64,000 nt of DNA, taken from contig SNVD02013789.1 in NCBI GenBank assembly GCA_013180625.2, forward strand, positions 21,073 to 85,072, in the 5' to 3' direction. Position numbers and translations under genes: made by a program. Positions within the stretch are counted from its first letter, which is position 1. The number at the start of each line of letters is the position of its first letter. Of the stretch, positions 30,881 through 42,911 are shown piece by piece. The notes under the pieces are model-generated. The model worked only from the letters and a program-made list of their open reading frames with translations, made no database searches and had not been told where the DNA came from. This DNA is from Boswellia sacra (taxonomy: Eukaryota; Streptophyta; Magnoliopsida; Sapindales; Burseraceae).

Positions 30881-31275
30881 TGTCAAGATTGATTAAAAAA
30901 GTAAATATAAATCATATAAAACAAACAACATAAGATTATGATAATTAAGCACATATTAAAGGATTAGAGAATCCTTACTCTCTTATCAAGGATTTCATTC
31001 GCCTTAGCAAGAGAGAAATTAGAAAGATATTATAAGAGAAAGAAAACAAATTGCAAGAAGAAGATTTATTAATAGCATAAAAACACAAGAGAGAAACACA
31101 ATACAAGATCCCAGCAAGGCTAAGATGCCCTCATGGGTCCCAAGGCACCTCTATTTATAGATACATTTAGAGGAAAACTTGTCAAATTACAAGTGAATAA
31201 CTGTCAAATATTAGATGCACCAACTTTGGTAATTGGGATAATTAGGTGAACCGACTTTGACCACCAATTTTGACA
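30881..31275 (-). repeat. LTR-like segment (TGTCAA...TTGACA), tentative
   Basis: A 395-bp stretch bounded by TGTCAA (30881) and TTGACA (31275), an inverted terminal pair as in LTRs. On the minus strand it holds a TATA-like ctataaatagagg (about 31150), then further down aataaatcttc as a possible poly-A signal. The flanking 5-mers (agtgg, ttgaa) do not match, so there is no target duplication, and no primer site or polypurine tract adjoins. It might be a solo LTR with an altered flank. Confidence 0.35.
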
Positions 31276-31547
31276 TTGAAGTATTGAGAATTTTAATCAC
31301 ATGTCTTCATGAAAGTCGTAGATATTTCTCTCAGCTTTCTAGAACATCTTGATTTATATGATTTGGATACTTATCTTGAGAGATATGATCAAAATACTGA
31401 GGCATGGTCAAGCTAGACTGAAACTACTGATGGGTTTACTTCAAGCCCATTTTTGGTCCACTAAGAGCCCGAATTTGACAATGCTTGTGAAATACAATCT
31501 TGTAGATAATTTAATCATCTTTCTAAAACATTAAGATTTGCACCATT

Positions 31548-31745
31548 CTGATCTATAAATAGAAAGTTATTTCCATTTTACCGATCCTGTAACAAAACCA
31601 AAATTAAGAGAAAGTTAATTCCAAAGATGCAAAGACTACAAACATGCTGATCTATAAATAGAAAGTTATGTCCATTTTACCGATCCTGTAACAAAACCAA
31701 AATTAAGAGAAAGTTAATTTCAAAGATGCAAAGACTACAAACATA
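31548..31745. repeat. 99-bp tandem duplication
   Basis: Units 31548-31646 and 31647-31745 differ at only a few positions (for example ttatttcc versus ttatgtcc). No coding content. A further small direct repeat (acaaactattaattac) occurs at 32045 and 32143. Confidence 0.85.
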
Positions 31746-32815
31746 CTTAAGTTGAGGAATTTAATGACACTATTAATGTAATATGAAAACTAAACTCTTA
31801 TTAAGCATACATATTTAAGTGTTCATCAATCTACATGGTTTGTAGTACTTGAATGAAGAAGCTAACACTAGAAAGCAACAAAATTCTCTTCTTGAAGCCA
31901 AATCACTTTTAAATTATTTACAGAAAACATATCTTAGCATGCAAATTAAATAATTTTGCCTTAATCACAAAGAATGCAAGTAGACTGGCTAGTTTATGCA
32001 GATCAAGCAAATTAAATGGGTGTAGAAACAAATATATATTAATTAACAAACTATTAATTACACAAAGTCTAAAAGTAGGAAAGTGCACCTCTCTCTAGCT
32101 GCCTCTGCCAATTTACCACCTAGGCACCCCTGGATAATTAACAAACTATTAATTACAAAAAGTTTAAAAGTAGGAAAGTGCAAACTATTAACTGTTATGA
32201 CATTAGCAATTAGATTAGCAGTGTTATCGGTCAACATTTGTTTACTTCACTAATTAGAAACTATAAAAAAATTGTTGTAGAATATAGCTTAATTTTGCAT
32301 AATTCACGTTTATTGGTGAAATTTCGTCTTGTTTCATGATAATGTTTTTCTAATTATTGTTATTAGTTATTGAAGCAAAATTGACTAATAAAAAACACTA
32401 GATCTCAATACTTGTGCAACATGAAAGCTTAGATAACATCAATTTCGAATTATAACAACAACAACAATAATAAACAAGTACTGATTAGAGAGAAAATGAG
32501 TGCACCTTATCTTCTGTTATCATTGGATTGATGAGCAGAGAAGAAGAAGACTTGAAGAGTAAAGCAAGTAAGCATTTACGAGCTGCAGCTGCGAAGCAGA
32601 CAAGAGAAATGGAGATCTTGATAGAAACGCAGAATCAATTGCGAAGCAAGGAGAATCGACAGAGGAGAACCAGCATAATCGATTGCGAAGCAAGGAGAAC
32701 CTATTAGAAGCAATGGCAAAATGTGAGATGATGCGAGAAAATGAAAGGCAGACTCGATTGGGGGATGTAATGGGGGAGAATTGAGAGAAAATGCGAGAGG
32801 GAAATTGAGAGAATA
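31746..32815. other. AT-rich DNA, probably leader of a CACTA-like element
   Basis: No gene recognised. It contains an (AAC)n tract near 32455. It lies inside the terminus at 32966, so it may be the untranslated part of that element. No transposase domain was found to the left. Confidence 0.35.
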
Positions 32816-32966
32816 GGCGGGATTATGGCAAAATGATTTGGGATATTTCGGCCATTTATACAACGGTTTGTAAACTGCCATAAATAGCTTCGCGTACCAG
32901 TATTTAAGGCAGTTTTTAAAAACTGACGTAAAAGGCTGCCGTATATTCACCTTTTTCTCGTAGTGT
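32816..32966 (-). mobile_element. Terminus of a second CACTA-like element
   Basis: The minus strand begins CACTACGAGAAAAAGGTG at 32966. Subterminal inverted words follow (acggcagcc, cagtttttaaaaactg, ggcagtttac). No matching second end was found in the window, so its extent is unknown. The family differs from the element ending at 3876. Confidence 0.6.
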
Positions 32967-33111
32967 GAATCCCAAAACCCACATTCAAATCTATTTCTTT
33001 TTCTACAAAAACATCACATATTCATCATTTTAGTAACTCATCAACTAATTTCAAATACTAAATGACACAAAATAAGCATGAAATCAAAAAGACCTACCTT
33101 CAACAGTAAGG

Positions 33112-33182
33112 CAAGATTATTGTATGCACTTTGAATGCTTAGTAAGTCAAGATTATTGTATGCACTTTGAATGCTTACTCTC
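33112..33182. repeat. 36-bp tandem duplication
   Basis: The unit caagattattgtatgcactt... is present twice, starting at 33112 and 33148 and nearly identical. It lies upstream of the translocator gene and has no known role. Confidence 0.85.
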
Positions 33183-34063
33183 ACCAAAACGCAATGAAAT
33201 GGTCGTGTCTCTCCCTCTAACAACAATCAATCAAAGTTTTTTTAGATCAAGCAATATGAAAATGAACGAATAGGGCAACGGATTTGAGGCTTCAATGTGC
33301 TTATAACCTTAACTGTTTCGTTTGGGAGGGTGGGAAGAGTTTGTGTTTTTCTCGAAATGGGGGCAGTGTAGACTTCTTGGCACTTGAGGGGTATTGCATA
33401 AAAATTTTCGGCTACCTGGCCACTTTCTGATTTCCACAAATTATTTCTCTTAATATCGATAAATTTCTTATTAATTACGCGTCTTCAAAACTACGCATTC
33501 GGACAGCGATAGACAGTAACCCCCAAACAGCAACCAAACTGGGCCAACCATAACAAAGCCCATACTCAGATCAGATCTCTCGATCTCATTAAACTCTGAA
33601 ATGTTTCTGAGAGTCAAGAGCTATGCTATAGCGTACAGATCTGTCTCTCTTCGATATCTGAGGTAACTCCCAATCCTCAATTCCTTCTTTCATTTTACAT
33701 TTTTTTTTACATGGTTTGTGCGAATATCTATGATTATGTAATAATCGTGCAAATATTGTTGTGTTGTTGATTTTCTTTCCGCTTGTAATCTGTTCATTAA
33801 ATTTTTTTGACCGAAAGAGCTTTTTTATCTTTGGATTTGAATATTTAAGAATTTTGGAGCTTCTTTGGATTTTGCTTTTAGCAACTTTCTAATTAGTTGT
33901 TTACTTAAATTTCAAGCAGTCCTTTTGTTGGAACAGGCAACAAGTGCGACCAAGGGTAACATCTCAACAATCTAATTTCTTAGAATGATGAAAATTAAGT
34001 TTTAATTAACAACGACCGACTGAGTTGGAGTGTACTGATGGCTTTTAGATAGGAAATTTGGAG

Positions 34064-37000
34064 ATGGTAGAGAGTGTTTTAGATCCAGACACTGTTCATA
34101 TCAATACTGGAATCAACAACCTTCATAGCGACAAACAAGCATCATTTCTTCCTAGGGAGCCTTCATTCTCAGGCTGGTGCAATGAGCATGACCTAGCAGA
34201 TTTGGATCCTCAGCTACAAATTTCAGAAGATAGTGTACAAGATTCTCATTTTGACTTACCTTTGCTTCAAGAGGGTGAGTTAGGAAATAGGATTTTAACT
34301 AGTAAAAATCAGTGTATTTCCTTCCTGAAGGGAATTATGCAATTGAATGGAGGTAATACCATGAATGATGATTCCAAAAGTGGTGGAAGGAGTCGAAATG
34401 CAAAGTATGTATCTTTTGATATTGAAAATGATTCTGGAAGGGAGATAAGCTTATCAAATATCGGTGTTGATGGCCCCAGACCCATTGGTAATGATGAAAC
34501 ATTGCCGCCACCACATTCTAAGAGCTATGTTTCTGCTTCCGATGTGTTGAAGACATTGTTTTTGATACTTATGTGGTACACTTTCAGTACATTTTTGACC
34601 TTGTAAGTTCATCCTTTGGTCAATAAATCATCAGATCTTTAGGAGCTTATATATATTATTAAACAAACTTATTCTTTATTGTTCTTTTCTTTGGTTGGTA
34701 TGAGTAGGTATAATAAAACTCTGTTAGGAGATGATATGGGAAGATTCCCGGCTCCTTTATTGATGAATACTGTCCATTTCTCTATGCAAGCTGTTTTATC
34801 AAAGGCGATCACGTGGTTTTGGTCTCATAGGTTTCAACCTGGTGTTGCCATGTCATGGAGAGACTACTTTTTCAGAGGTAACCTCATCAAATTATATTTT
34901 GTTTTTTATTTATTAGAAATGTCAATATATCAAGTTTTTCCATTATCTTTGTTAAATTATTTGCAACCAATTTGGTAGTTATTGTTTATTTGTTACTGCT
35001 GAGCAGCAGAGGATGGTAGGGAGGTTAATGCTTATCTTGACATTAGTGTTGCTTCTTTTCTGTTCTCTCTCTTTTTGGTGATGCAGCAAATTCTCTTGTC
35101 TCTCGGTTTGTTTCTGTCGACAATTATTGAAAGAGAGGATGAATTAAAAAATGCCTTTGATTAAATAAGTAATAATACAATAGTTTTACAAATTGCATGC
35201 GTGGTGACGTTTAACCTTTTGAAAATATTTTATATTCTTATCTGGCTAACATGGCAAAGTATTTATGTGAACATCATTAAAATTATTATATATCCTCTTC
35301 CTTTAGACAACCATTAGTCTTGTGTCAATTCTATTCATCTTTTCTTCCATGCTTTTCATGGTGAAATATTTATGACTTATTAACTTTTCTATCAGCTAAT
35401 GCTACAGATGGACTTTGCCTTTCACAGTTGTACCAACGGCTTTAGGAACAGCACTGGATGTTAACTTGAGCAATGCATCTCTTGTTTTCATCTCTGTTAC
35501 TTTTGCCACAATGGTTAGTTGTTTTTCTCTGTCATTTTTATTTTTTGAATTTCCTTTTCATGTTGAACTGGTTGGTTATTGACTTAATCTTTCTTTTGTT
35601 TTGTAGTGTAAATCTGCTGCTCCTATATTCCTCCTCCTATTTGCTTTTGCATTCAGGTAAATTCTTGTCATTTGATGTTTGAACCAATTCCGCTAATTTT
35701 TTTGTGCTACATAAATATCACACATGAATGTAGATCTATGTTTTATGTGTATCATTGATATTCTCAAAAAACTCAAAAGTGTTTTTGTTGATATGCAAGT
35801 TACTGATTTGCTTATGTTGCTTTATTTGTGAATTTTGTGCTTTTTTAGTGAACCTTTGAAACTTGATTTGAAATAATACAAAGCAACAGAATTCAAATTT
35901 TACTCTGTTTCCATTAACTAGCTATTTTTGAACTTTTGAAGGCTGGAGTCTCCAAGCATTAAACTTTTAGGTATCATGGTAATTATCTCCATTGGAATCT
36001 TATTAACTGGTACGTGGCTTAATCATAATAATATTCATTTGCTTTCTTGATATTCTTTGTATCTTTATCTTACCATGAAATATTGTAAACTGAGTAAAAG
36101 TGGTTTGAGGGAGGGGGGAGAGAGAGAGAGAGAGGGAGCCTTTGAGCATACTCAGTTTGTTATTGATAAGTAAATATTGTTAATGAATAGTATCTTTACC
36201 ATTATATGCACTTATTATTTACTTCTTCCTGAAATGAGGAGTTGGAGGATTAAACTTGTTTGGTAAACTAAGATTTCCGAATGCTGTTCTGTCAATTGCA
36301 TGAATGATGCAACTACCTGGATCTCACCGGCTTCGGTTCTGCTAGGCTATTTTTCCTGGGGACTCATAAGTGAATGACATGTCCTCTTTTTTTTTTTTTT
36401 GGGATAAGAAATTATAAACTTTGTGTTAATATGAGAGAGGAAAAAAATTGAGATAAAGCCATGAACCTGATGTCCAATGTAAAAAAATAAAACATTATAA
36501 TAATTATAAAAAGGAATACAAAACCAAGGGAGGAGAAATAATTCTATGCAAACTGCAGTGAGTAAACATCCCTCCGCTGAACACAAATGACCAGAAGTTA
36601 TGTAATAGAAATCCAATGCCCTTCCCTAATTTTCCAAATAAAGAAAAAGGAGTCCTCAAACACCTTGGCAACTGAGGCCAAAGGGAAGTGAAAGATGAAT
36701 TCTATCTCTGTTTCTACAATTATTTTTAATAGTTTTGATTATATGTGATTGTATTATTTTACAATTACTGTATTCTTGGAACTTATAGTTTTATGCAAAT
36801 AGTTTTATTTTGCCGCTGTTTAAATTTATATGGAAATCCTTAGCATTTCTGGTGGTGAAGTCAATTCCTCCTATCTTGCTAAATCCTTTGAATGATAGAT
36901 GTTTTCTGGTAGTTTATATGTATCACTATCTATTTTCTTCTATTGTTTAATATTAGAAAACTATTGCCAATTAGAGGAACAAAACAATGGTTTATGAAGA

Positions 37001-37592
37001 CATATTGCGCCGGGTCTAGAATTGATTGGAGGCTGTGGTTATGCTTACCTGGGTTACATCATGAGAAGATTCTTGCCAGAGTCCTTTAATAGAAAATTTC
37101 ATGTTCAATGTTTTAAGTCTTCTGAATTTTATTGATAACTTAATAGGAGTCAAAGATAGTAAAAGGACAATAAGAATCCTATCCTATTTCTGTGTTTTGA
37201 TATGCTTTTTTGTCACTTGAAACTCCAGTTGCAAAGGAGGCAGACTTTGAATTTTGGGGTTTTCTTTTTGTCATGCTTGCTGCTGTCATGTCTGGGTTTC
37301 GTTGGTGTATGACTCAAATTCTTCTACAGGTTTATCTACTGTCCCAAATTTACATGATTGAATGAGTTTATATCCTATGAACCAAAGCTTAAATAAGTTT
37401 TATTATTAGATTATGTGATCTGACTTTATTTTACCTATTTTTTATTTTCCTAATTTGGTGATGCACGATGACATGAAAATGGACATAAAGAAAGAAGCTT
37501 ATGGTAGGTGCTATTTCTCATGTTCCTTTTTATTTTAAGTGTCCGAAAATATTTTCTTCGATTAGATTTACATTTTCTCCTGTTATTATCTG

Positions 37593-37650
<58 letters not shown>

Positions 37651-40600
37651 ATCTATCTATCTATCCATCCATCTATCTGTCTATCCATCTATCTACTTGT
37701 AACCTAACTTACTGCTATTGGCCTGGATTCTTTGGTGAATATTGCCTGTAATAATTCTTTCCTACGTGTTTTAACTCAGATTTATTTTGTAATTTCTTAA
37801 GTTGTCTCTGAATTGTTTCTTTTCAGGTCTAAAAAACCCACTTACCTTGATGAGCTACCTGACCCCTGTGATGGCGGTGGTGACTGCTCTTCTTTCTCTT
37901 TTGTTGGATCCATGGCATGAATTCGAAAAGAACAATTATTTCAATAACTCATGGCATGTCACTCGAAGTTGCTTGCTGATGCTTTTTGGTGGAATGTTAG
38001 CCTTTTTCATGGTAAGAATTGCGTTAAAACCCTTTTTTTCTTGCATGAATGGGATGTGGGGAAGTTTTACAAAGTGGTTAAGACAACTATACATGCTTTT
38101 TCATATTCTATCTGTGAAAAGCTTGCATGTTAAGTACATATCTTCTTATTCAAGTCTTATTGTCACTAAATAAGTTAACCTATTTCTCTTGTTGCAGGTT
38201 TTGACAGAATATGTGCTTGTCTCGGTAACAAGTGCCGTCACAGTAACAATAGCAGGCGTTGTTAAGGAGGCTGTGACTATTCTGGTAAATCTGTTCACCA
38301 GACCATTAGTCTTAATAATTGTGCAAAATGTTGCCCTTTCTATATGCTTTATTGTTTTGACTAGCTTACTTTGTAGTTATCATTTTATTAGATCTTATGG
38401 TGATACTAACATTATGTTTTTCAAACATAACATACACGTTAACTATTTTAAAATCCAATCTGAACTCTTATAAAGCACACTCTGATTTTATTATCCCGCT
38501 TCTAGAACTTAAATGGATTAAATGCAAGTACATTTAGAAAAACAAGCTCTATTCACTTGAGCATGCTAGTGGGGTTTCTTTAGAGTTAGTTCACTTCCTC
38601 TTTTTATTTTTCTTTCTTTTTTTTGGCCATTGTCTTGAGATATTTTTGTGATCTCTGCCACTTGTTGCAACTTTTTGTTGTGATTTAAAAGCACAGAGCT
38701 GATGAAGAAGATTTTTTGTCTCTTATTACAATATACAGATAATGTCAACGGCAAAAAGTAAAAAGCCTTAAAGAATTCTACTGACTTTAATATGTAAATG
38801 TACAGGTTGCAGTTTTTTACTTCCATGATGAGTTTACATGGTTGAAGGGGTTTGGTCTCTTCACAATCATGGTCGGTGTCAGCTTGTTCAACTGGTACAA
38901 GTAAGTCACAATTTATTTTTAAACTACATTTATAGGGTTCTGTGCTTTTTCTGACAGCAAGAGGAATTGATTTATTTCATAATCTTTTGTCAGATCTTTT
39001 TTTCTTTTTGCTAAATTAATTTCCAAATAAATCTGAAATAGTAGATGTTCAAGATTTACTGTATAATGTTTTAGTCCATACATGATAACAATGTTTATTT
39101 TCTACATTAGCTGTGTTTGAGATTAAATACTGTTATTGGACTTTTACCCTTTTTGTAATAAGAAACAGAATAAGTTTTATAAGTCCTCGAAAGATAAAGT
39201 GAAGCAGAGGTTCATTTCAGAAAAGAGATTACCCAAAAAAAAAAGCAACAAACATTATCAATCAAGGAAAATTGAAATACAACTGCTTTCCAATCCTTTT
39301 GAATGAAGAATAAAGAAGTTGCTAAAAATTCTTTTGTAACTGAAGCCCTCAAAGAAGCCAAAGCATGAATCTTCTCCCATAACATCTGGACATCCTCGTA
39401 TAAAATATTTTCAGAAGTCCTTGTATTTCTTTCACCAAATAACCCATAAAGCAGTCAAGAGACAACACCTCCATAGAATCTTAGGGCTTGTTTCTTTATG
39501 TATTCCGATATCTGTTTTCAGAAAATGCACATTTACTAATACATTTTAATTAATATCAACCACATATCATTTTTAAAATTCAAAAAAAATAAAATAAAAT
39601 CAACCATATATTCTTACCAAATTTTTGGGAAAAAAATAATAAAAACCCTCGAAATATGCAAACAAACACCACCTTAGCTTTCATGCCTCCAAAAGCATAA
39701 TGATGTTTAACAAATACGGAAACACATAATTGTGGAACTTCCCAATCCATTCCAACTTTAAAAATTTTAGAACTAAATTTTAAAGCAATTGGATAATGAA
39801 AGAATAAACAATATATGCATTTTGAATCCGTTTTATGTGTAGCACACTAGTTAGGAGATAAACAAATACACTGCCATTTTCTTTGGATAACATCGCTAGG
39901 ATTAACTTTCCATGGGCAATCAACCAATACAGTCTTCGAAATCATTTTGCAGGTTTAAAAAACTCTTGAGCAAGATCATCAATAAGCAAATTGAAAAAGG
40001 TTCTAGAGAGAAACCACCTAAAAATTCAAGTTTCTATGCCCTTTAATCCTGCTTCAAAATATCAAGTCTATCATTATCATTTCCTTCTAATTTATAAAGT
40101 AATCAAGATTCCATCTACAAGACTTATTGTCAAACAGCTATTGACTCTGAATAAAAACATTATAGCTATAGAAAGAAAATAAATTCTTAGAATATCCCTA
40201 ATCCAGCAACCCAACGTCCTCCCAAAAATGGAATCTCTCACCATTGCCTATCACATTTGTTAAAAGATTAGATAACTGAAGGTAAAAGCAGTAAATAGCT
40301 GTGTCTGAACTTCTTGATACCCCTTACAACAATAACCCCAACCATTACTGCTAACTCTGTAATTACTTTTTTCAACTTAATGCTAGAGAGTTGCCTTTCT
40401 AATGGGAATCCCCAATGCCTTTTACCCAGAAAAAGAAGTTTCTTTTTGTTAGATAAACAACCCCAACCCACCTTTAGACTGAAGACCTGGAAATAATCTT
40501 CCAGTCCAAGATGCCGATTTCGCTTATCCTTTCAAACACACTTCCCATAATCTTAAACAAGATAAGTAATAATTTCGAGATTTGTTAACACTACATGAAT

Positions 40601-41842
40601 CAAGCTACTTGTCCCCCCTAAAGACAGAAAGACCCACACCCAACCTTGATGACTTGTTTGCACCTTTTCCACCACTGAAGCTAAAGAACTCAAAGTCTTG
40701 AACTATCACCCAATTGGTATACCCAATAATTTTGAAAGCAAACCACCTTTAATAGCTTATACTTTGGCCACCTCTATTACCTTATCAGTTATCATCTGAA
40801 TACAAAACATTATAAGCTGTAGAAAGAAGATAAATTCTTAGAAATTATGTTCAAAATAGAACATCCCTAATCCAACTATCCTCCCAAAAATGGAATCTGC
40901 CATCATTTCTCATCATATTCATTAAAAGATAAGAAATTTTAGGGTAAAAATAAGAATAGCCTTCTATTGACTTCTTGATAACCCGTAACAACAATATTAG
41001 AATCCCAACCGTTAATGCTAACTCTTTAAATACTTTTTACAAGTTCATGCTAGAGAGTTACTTTCTAAAGGGAATCTCTGACACCATTTCTGCCAAAAAC
41101 AAAAAGACATTTCTTTTTGTCCGATTAACAACCCCAAACCACCTTAGACTTGAAGCCTGTAAATAATCTTGGAATACAAGATGTATTTATCTCTCATCCT
41201 TTCAACCTTCACATAAAATTCTGTAATTGAATTTTTTCTAACCTAACAGCCACTCTACCTGGAATCTTAAACAAGATAAATAACAAATTTGCAGATTTGT
41301 AAACACTTGCATGCATCAAGGTACTTGTCCCCCCAACGACGGGATAGCCCTCTTCCAACCTTGAAGTCTTCTTTGCACCGTTTCCACCACCTGAACAAAA
41401 TTGAACAGCAGTGATTTGCTTGTATTTCAGCCACCTCTATGGCCTAATAATTTAGAGATAATAAGAATAACTTGTTTGGTTCAGATGAAAGTCTTTGTGG
41501 GGTGGGCATGTTACAGTTTTAAATATTATTAGTGGATTCTTACCTATTAACTTAAGCTTGTAGATCAAGTGATAACAAGTTGTGCAATGATTAATCTTTG
41601 GAATGGAAAAAGTTGACTAAGCTTCATAAGCATCAAACTTTATATTCATATTCTGTTTTCTAGTTAAGTTCTCCCAATCATGTAGAAATTATTCATTTGT
41701 ATTCCTGTTGTCTTGTTTCAGATACCAAAAGCTACAGAAGGGTCATACAGGTGAAGATGACATGTCAGGGTCACCACCGGCAAACATTACCGCAAAATAT
41801 GTTATACTAGAGGAGATTGATGGTCTAGATGAGGGCACTTGA
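34064..41842 (+). CDS. Sugar-phosphate/nucleotide-sugar translocator-type membrane protein (TPT/DMT family), 11 coding exons
   Basis: Spliced CDS: 34064-34602, 34708-34877, 35428-35513, 35607-35656, 35942-36009, 37229-37329, 37491-37503, 37827-38011, 38198-38284, 38806-38900 and 41722-41842. Phases agree, giving 504 residues with no stop. A non-coding first exon probably ends at 33662. The start is ATG 34064; TTG 34058 upstream is not a likely start. The N-terminal ~150 residues are polar. The rest has about ten hydrophobic segments with YNKTLLGDDMGRFPAPLLMN, SLVFISVTFATMCKSAAPIF, FRWCMTQ, LTEYVLVSVTSAVTVTIAGV and FHDEFTWLKG. These match the plant TPT-domain family typified by Arabidopsis At1g06470, which exchanges phosphorylated or nucleotide sugars across endomembranes or plastid envelopes. 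The substrate is unknown. Exon 7 is a 13-nt microexon. The last intron (2.8 kb) is full of LINE debris. It looks intact; TGGGCC near 33536 may be a promoter element. Confidence 0.9.
36116..36137. repeat. (GA)n microsatellite, intronic
   Basis: GA-rich tract with a few interruptions. Confidence 0.8.
36384..36700 (-). mobile_element. LINE 3'-end fragment in an intron of the translocator gene
   Basis: A T run (36387-36402, poly-A complement) is followed on the minus strand by a relic reading like the last residues and 3' UTR of a plant LINE ORF2. No usable frame. It sits in the 36010-37228 intron. Confidence 0.5.
37593..37697. repeat. Compound (CT)n-(ATCT/ATCC)n microsatellite, intronic
   Basis: About 50 bp of CT repeats pass into a tetranucleotide (atct/atcc) tract of about 50 bp, between the 13-nt microexon and the following exon. 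Open frames across it (poly Ser-Leu) are artefacts. Confidence 0.95.
39175..41450 (-). mobile_element. LINE ORF2 C-terminal relics with an internal duplication, in the last translocator intron
   Basis: At 39500-39175 the minus strand reads a relic of the LINE ORF2 end (LWVIW, then ENILYEDVQMLWEKIHALAS with frame changes), with an A-rich tail near 39235. Farther right, two ~400-bp segments (about 40185-40600 and 40835-41240) are diverged copies of each other. Both contain cctcccaaaaatggaatct, cttcttgata, ttcatgctagagagtt-like and aacaacccc words. Their minus-strand reading has LFLGKRHWGFPLERQ and FHFWEDV, typical of the region before zf-RVT. Dead. Confidence 0.6.
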
Positions 41843-42911
41843 TATAGTAATCACATCAGTTGAATTTGATAAACTTATGTAAGACTATTGCTAAACCTTC
41901 TCAACTGGACTGTTATAGTATGAGTAAATTGATAAACAATATACTTGCATCTCATCTTTCAAGCTTGTACCTCCTGTATGATATTTCGCCTTTGGTGGGA
42001 ATATTATGTTAATATCATAGTTTTAATTGGTTCAATTACTTGATGTTCCAAGTGTGTATGATCTATTGATATGTAGTTGATTTCAGGATGGTCTTCCAAA
42101 GGAGGTGGTGGCTATTGTCAATGTTAGCTATCTACTGAATTTTCTGCTCGGCTGCACTTTGGCCTTGATTTTTGCTGCGCCTCAAGCAGGTCAGAGATAA
42201 ACAAGTGTTGTATTTAGAATACTAAGGGTGGTTGAGCTAACATTCCTTGACAATGAGGCAATCCGCATTTAGCTGAGAAGCCCATTTCTGATGGGAAGTT
42301 CATGAAACTTTGTGAGAATGTCTACTTGTTCCTTCAAACTTTTACCAGTGAGAATATGCCTACTGTAGTACTGTGCATGATTCATGCTTCCAAAATGCGT
42401 AGTTTACTGTCATTTGGTTGCCATTTTTGTTTTAAATTAAGTTGTTTAAAGGTTGAGGATGTCAGTGGCGATTGTTAATTGTACTAAAGTGCTCTTTTTT
42501 TAATCGTTCAGCATATCATATGTCACTTTTCGCTTTTCCAAAGCCAATATCACCTTTGATGGGCCTGTCTGTTGAGGTTTGACTGAAAAAATAATAAATG
42601 AAGATAACTTCTTTAGAGAATATTAATATGCGACTGACGGTATACTTCAATTTCTATTTCCATTTCCTCGCATATTCCCTTGAGAATAGACGGTTAGCAC
42701 CAGTTGAGCAACAGCAGAAAGACAAGCTTTCGATATGCACCAAAACAATGAATTCAGGAATGGACAAGTCTATGAACTATACAACCAAAATAATTTTACC
42801 TCTTCATTAAGTTTTATGTACAATCAGCCACATAACAATCAAACAATTCAATGTTTATGCAGGAGGTTACACGAAATGTATTTTATGGAAATCTAAATTG
42901 TTTTTGTTCCA
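41843..42911. other. Translocator 3' UTR and convergent intergenic spacer
   Basis: Follows the translocator stop. A possible 3' UTR splice acceptor (ttgatttcag, about 42090) precedes a G/C-richer stretch to 42205. No other gene recognised. The neighbouring heat-stress factor relic points towards it from the right. Confidence 0.4.

Noticed and set aside
34058..34063. TTG start two codons upstream for the translocator
   Set aside because: Plant nuclear genes start at AUG; ATG 34064 is in the same frame and preferred.
37501..37707. Poly Ser-Leu open frames
   Set aside because: Generated by the CT/ATCT microsatellite inside an intron.
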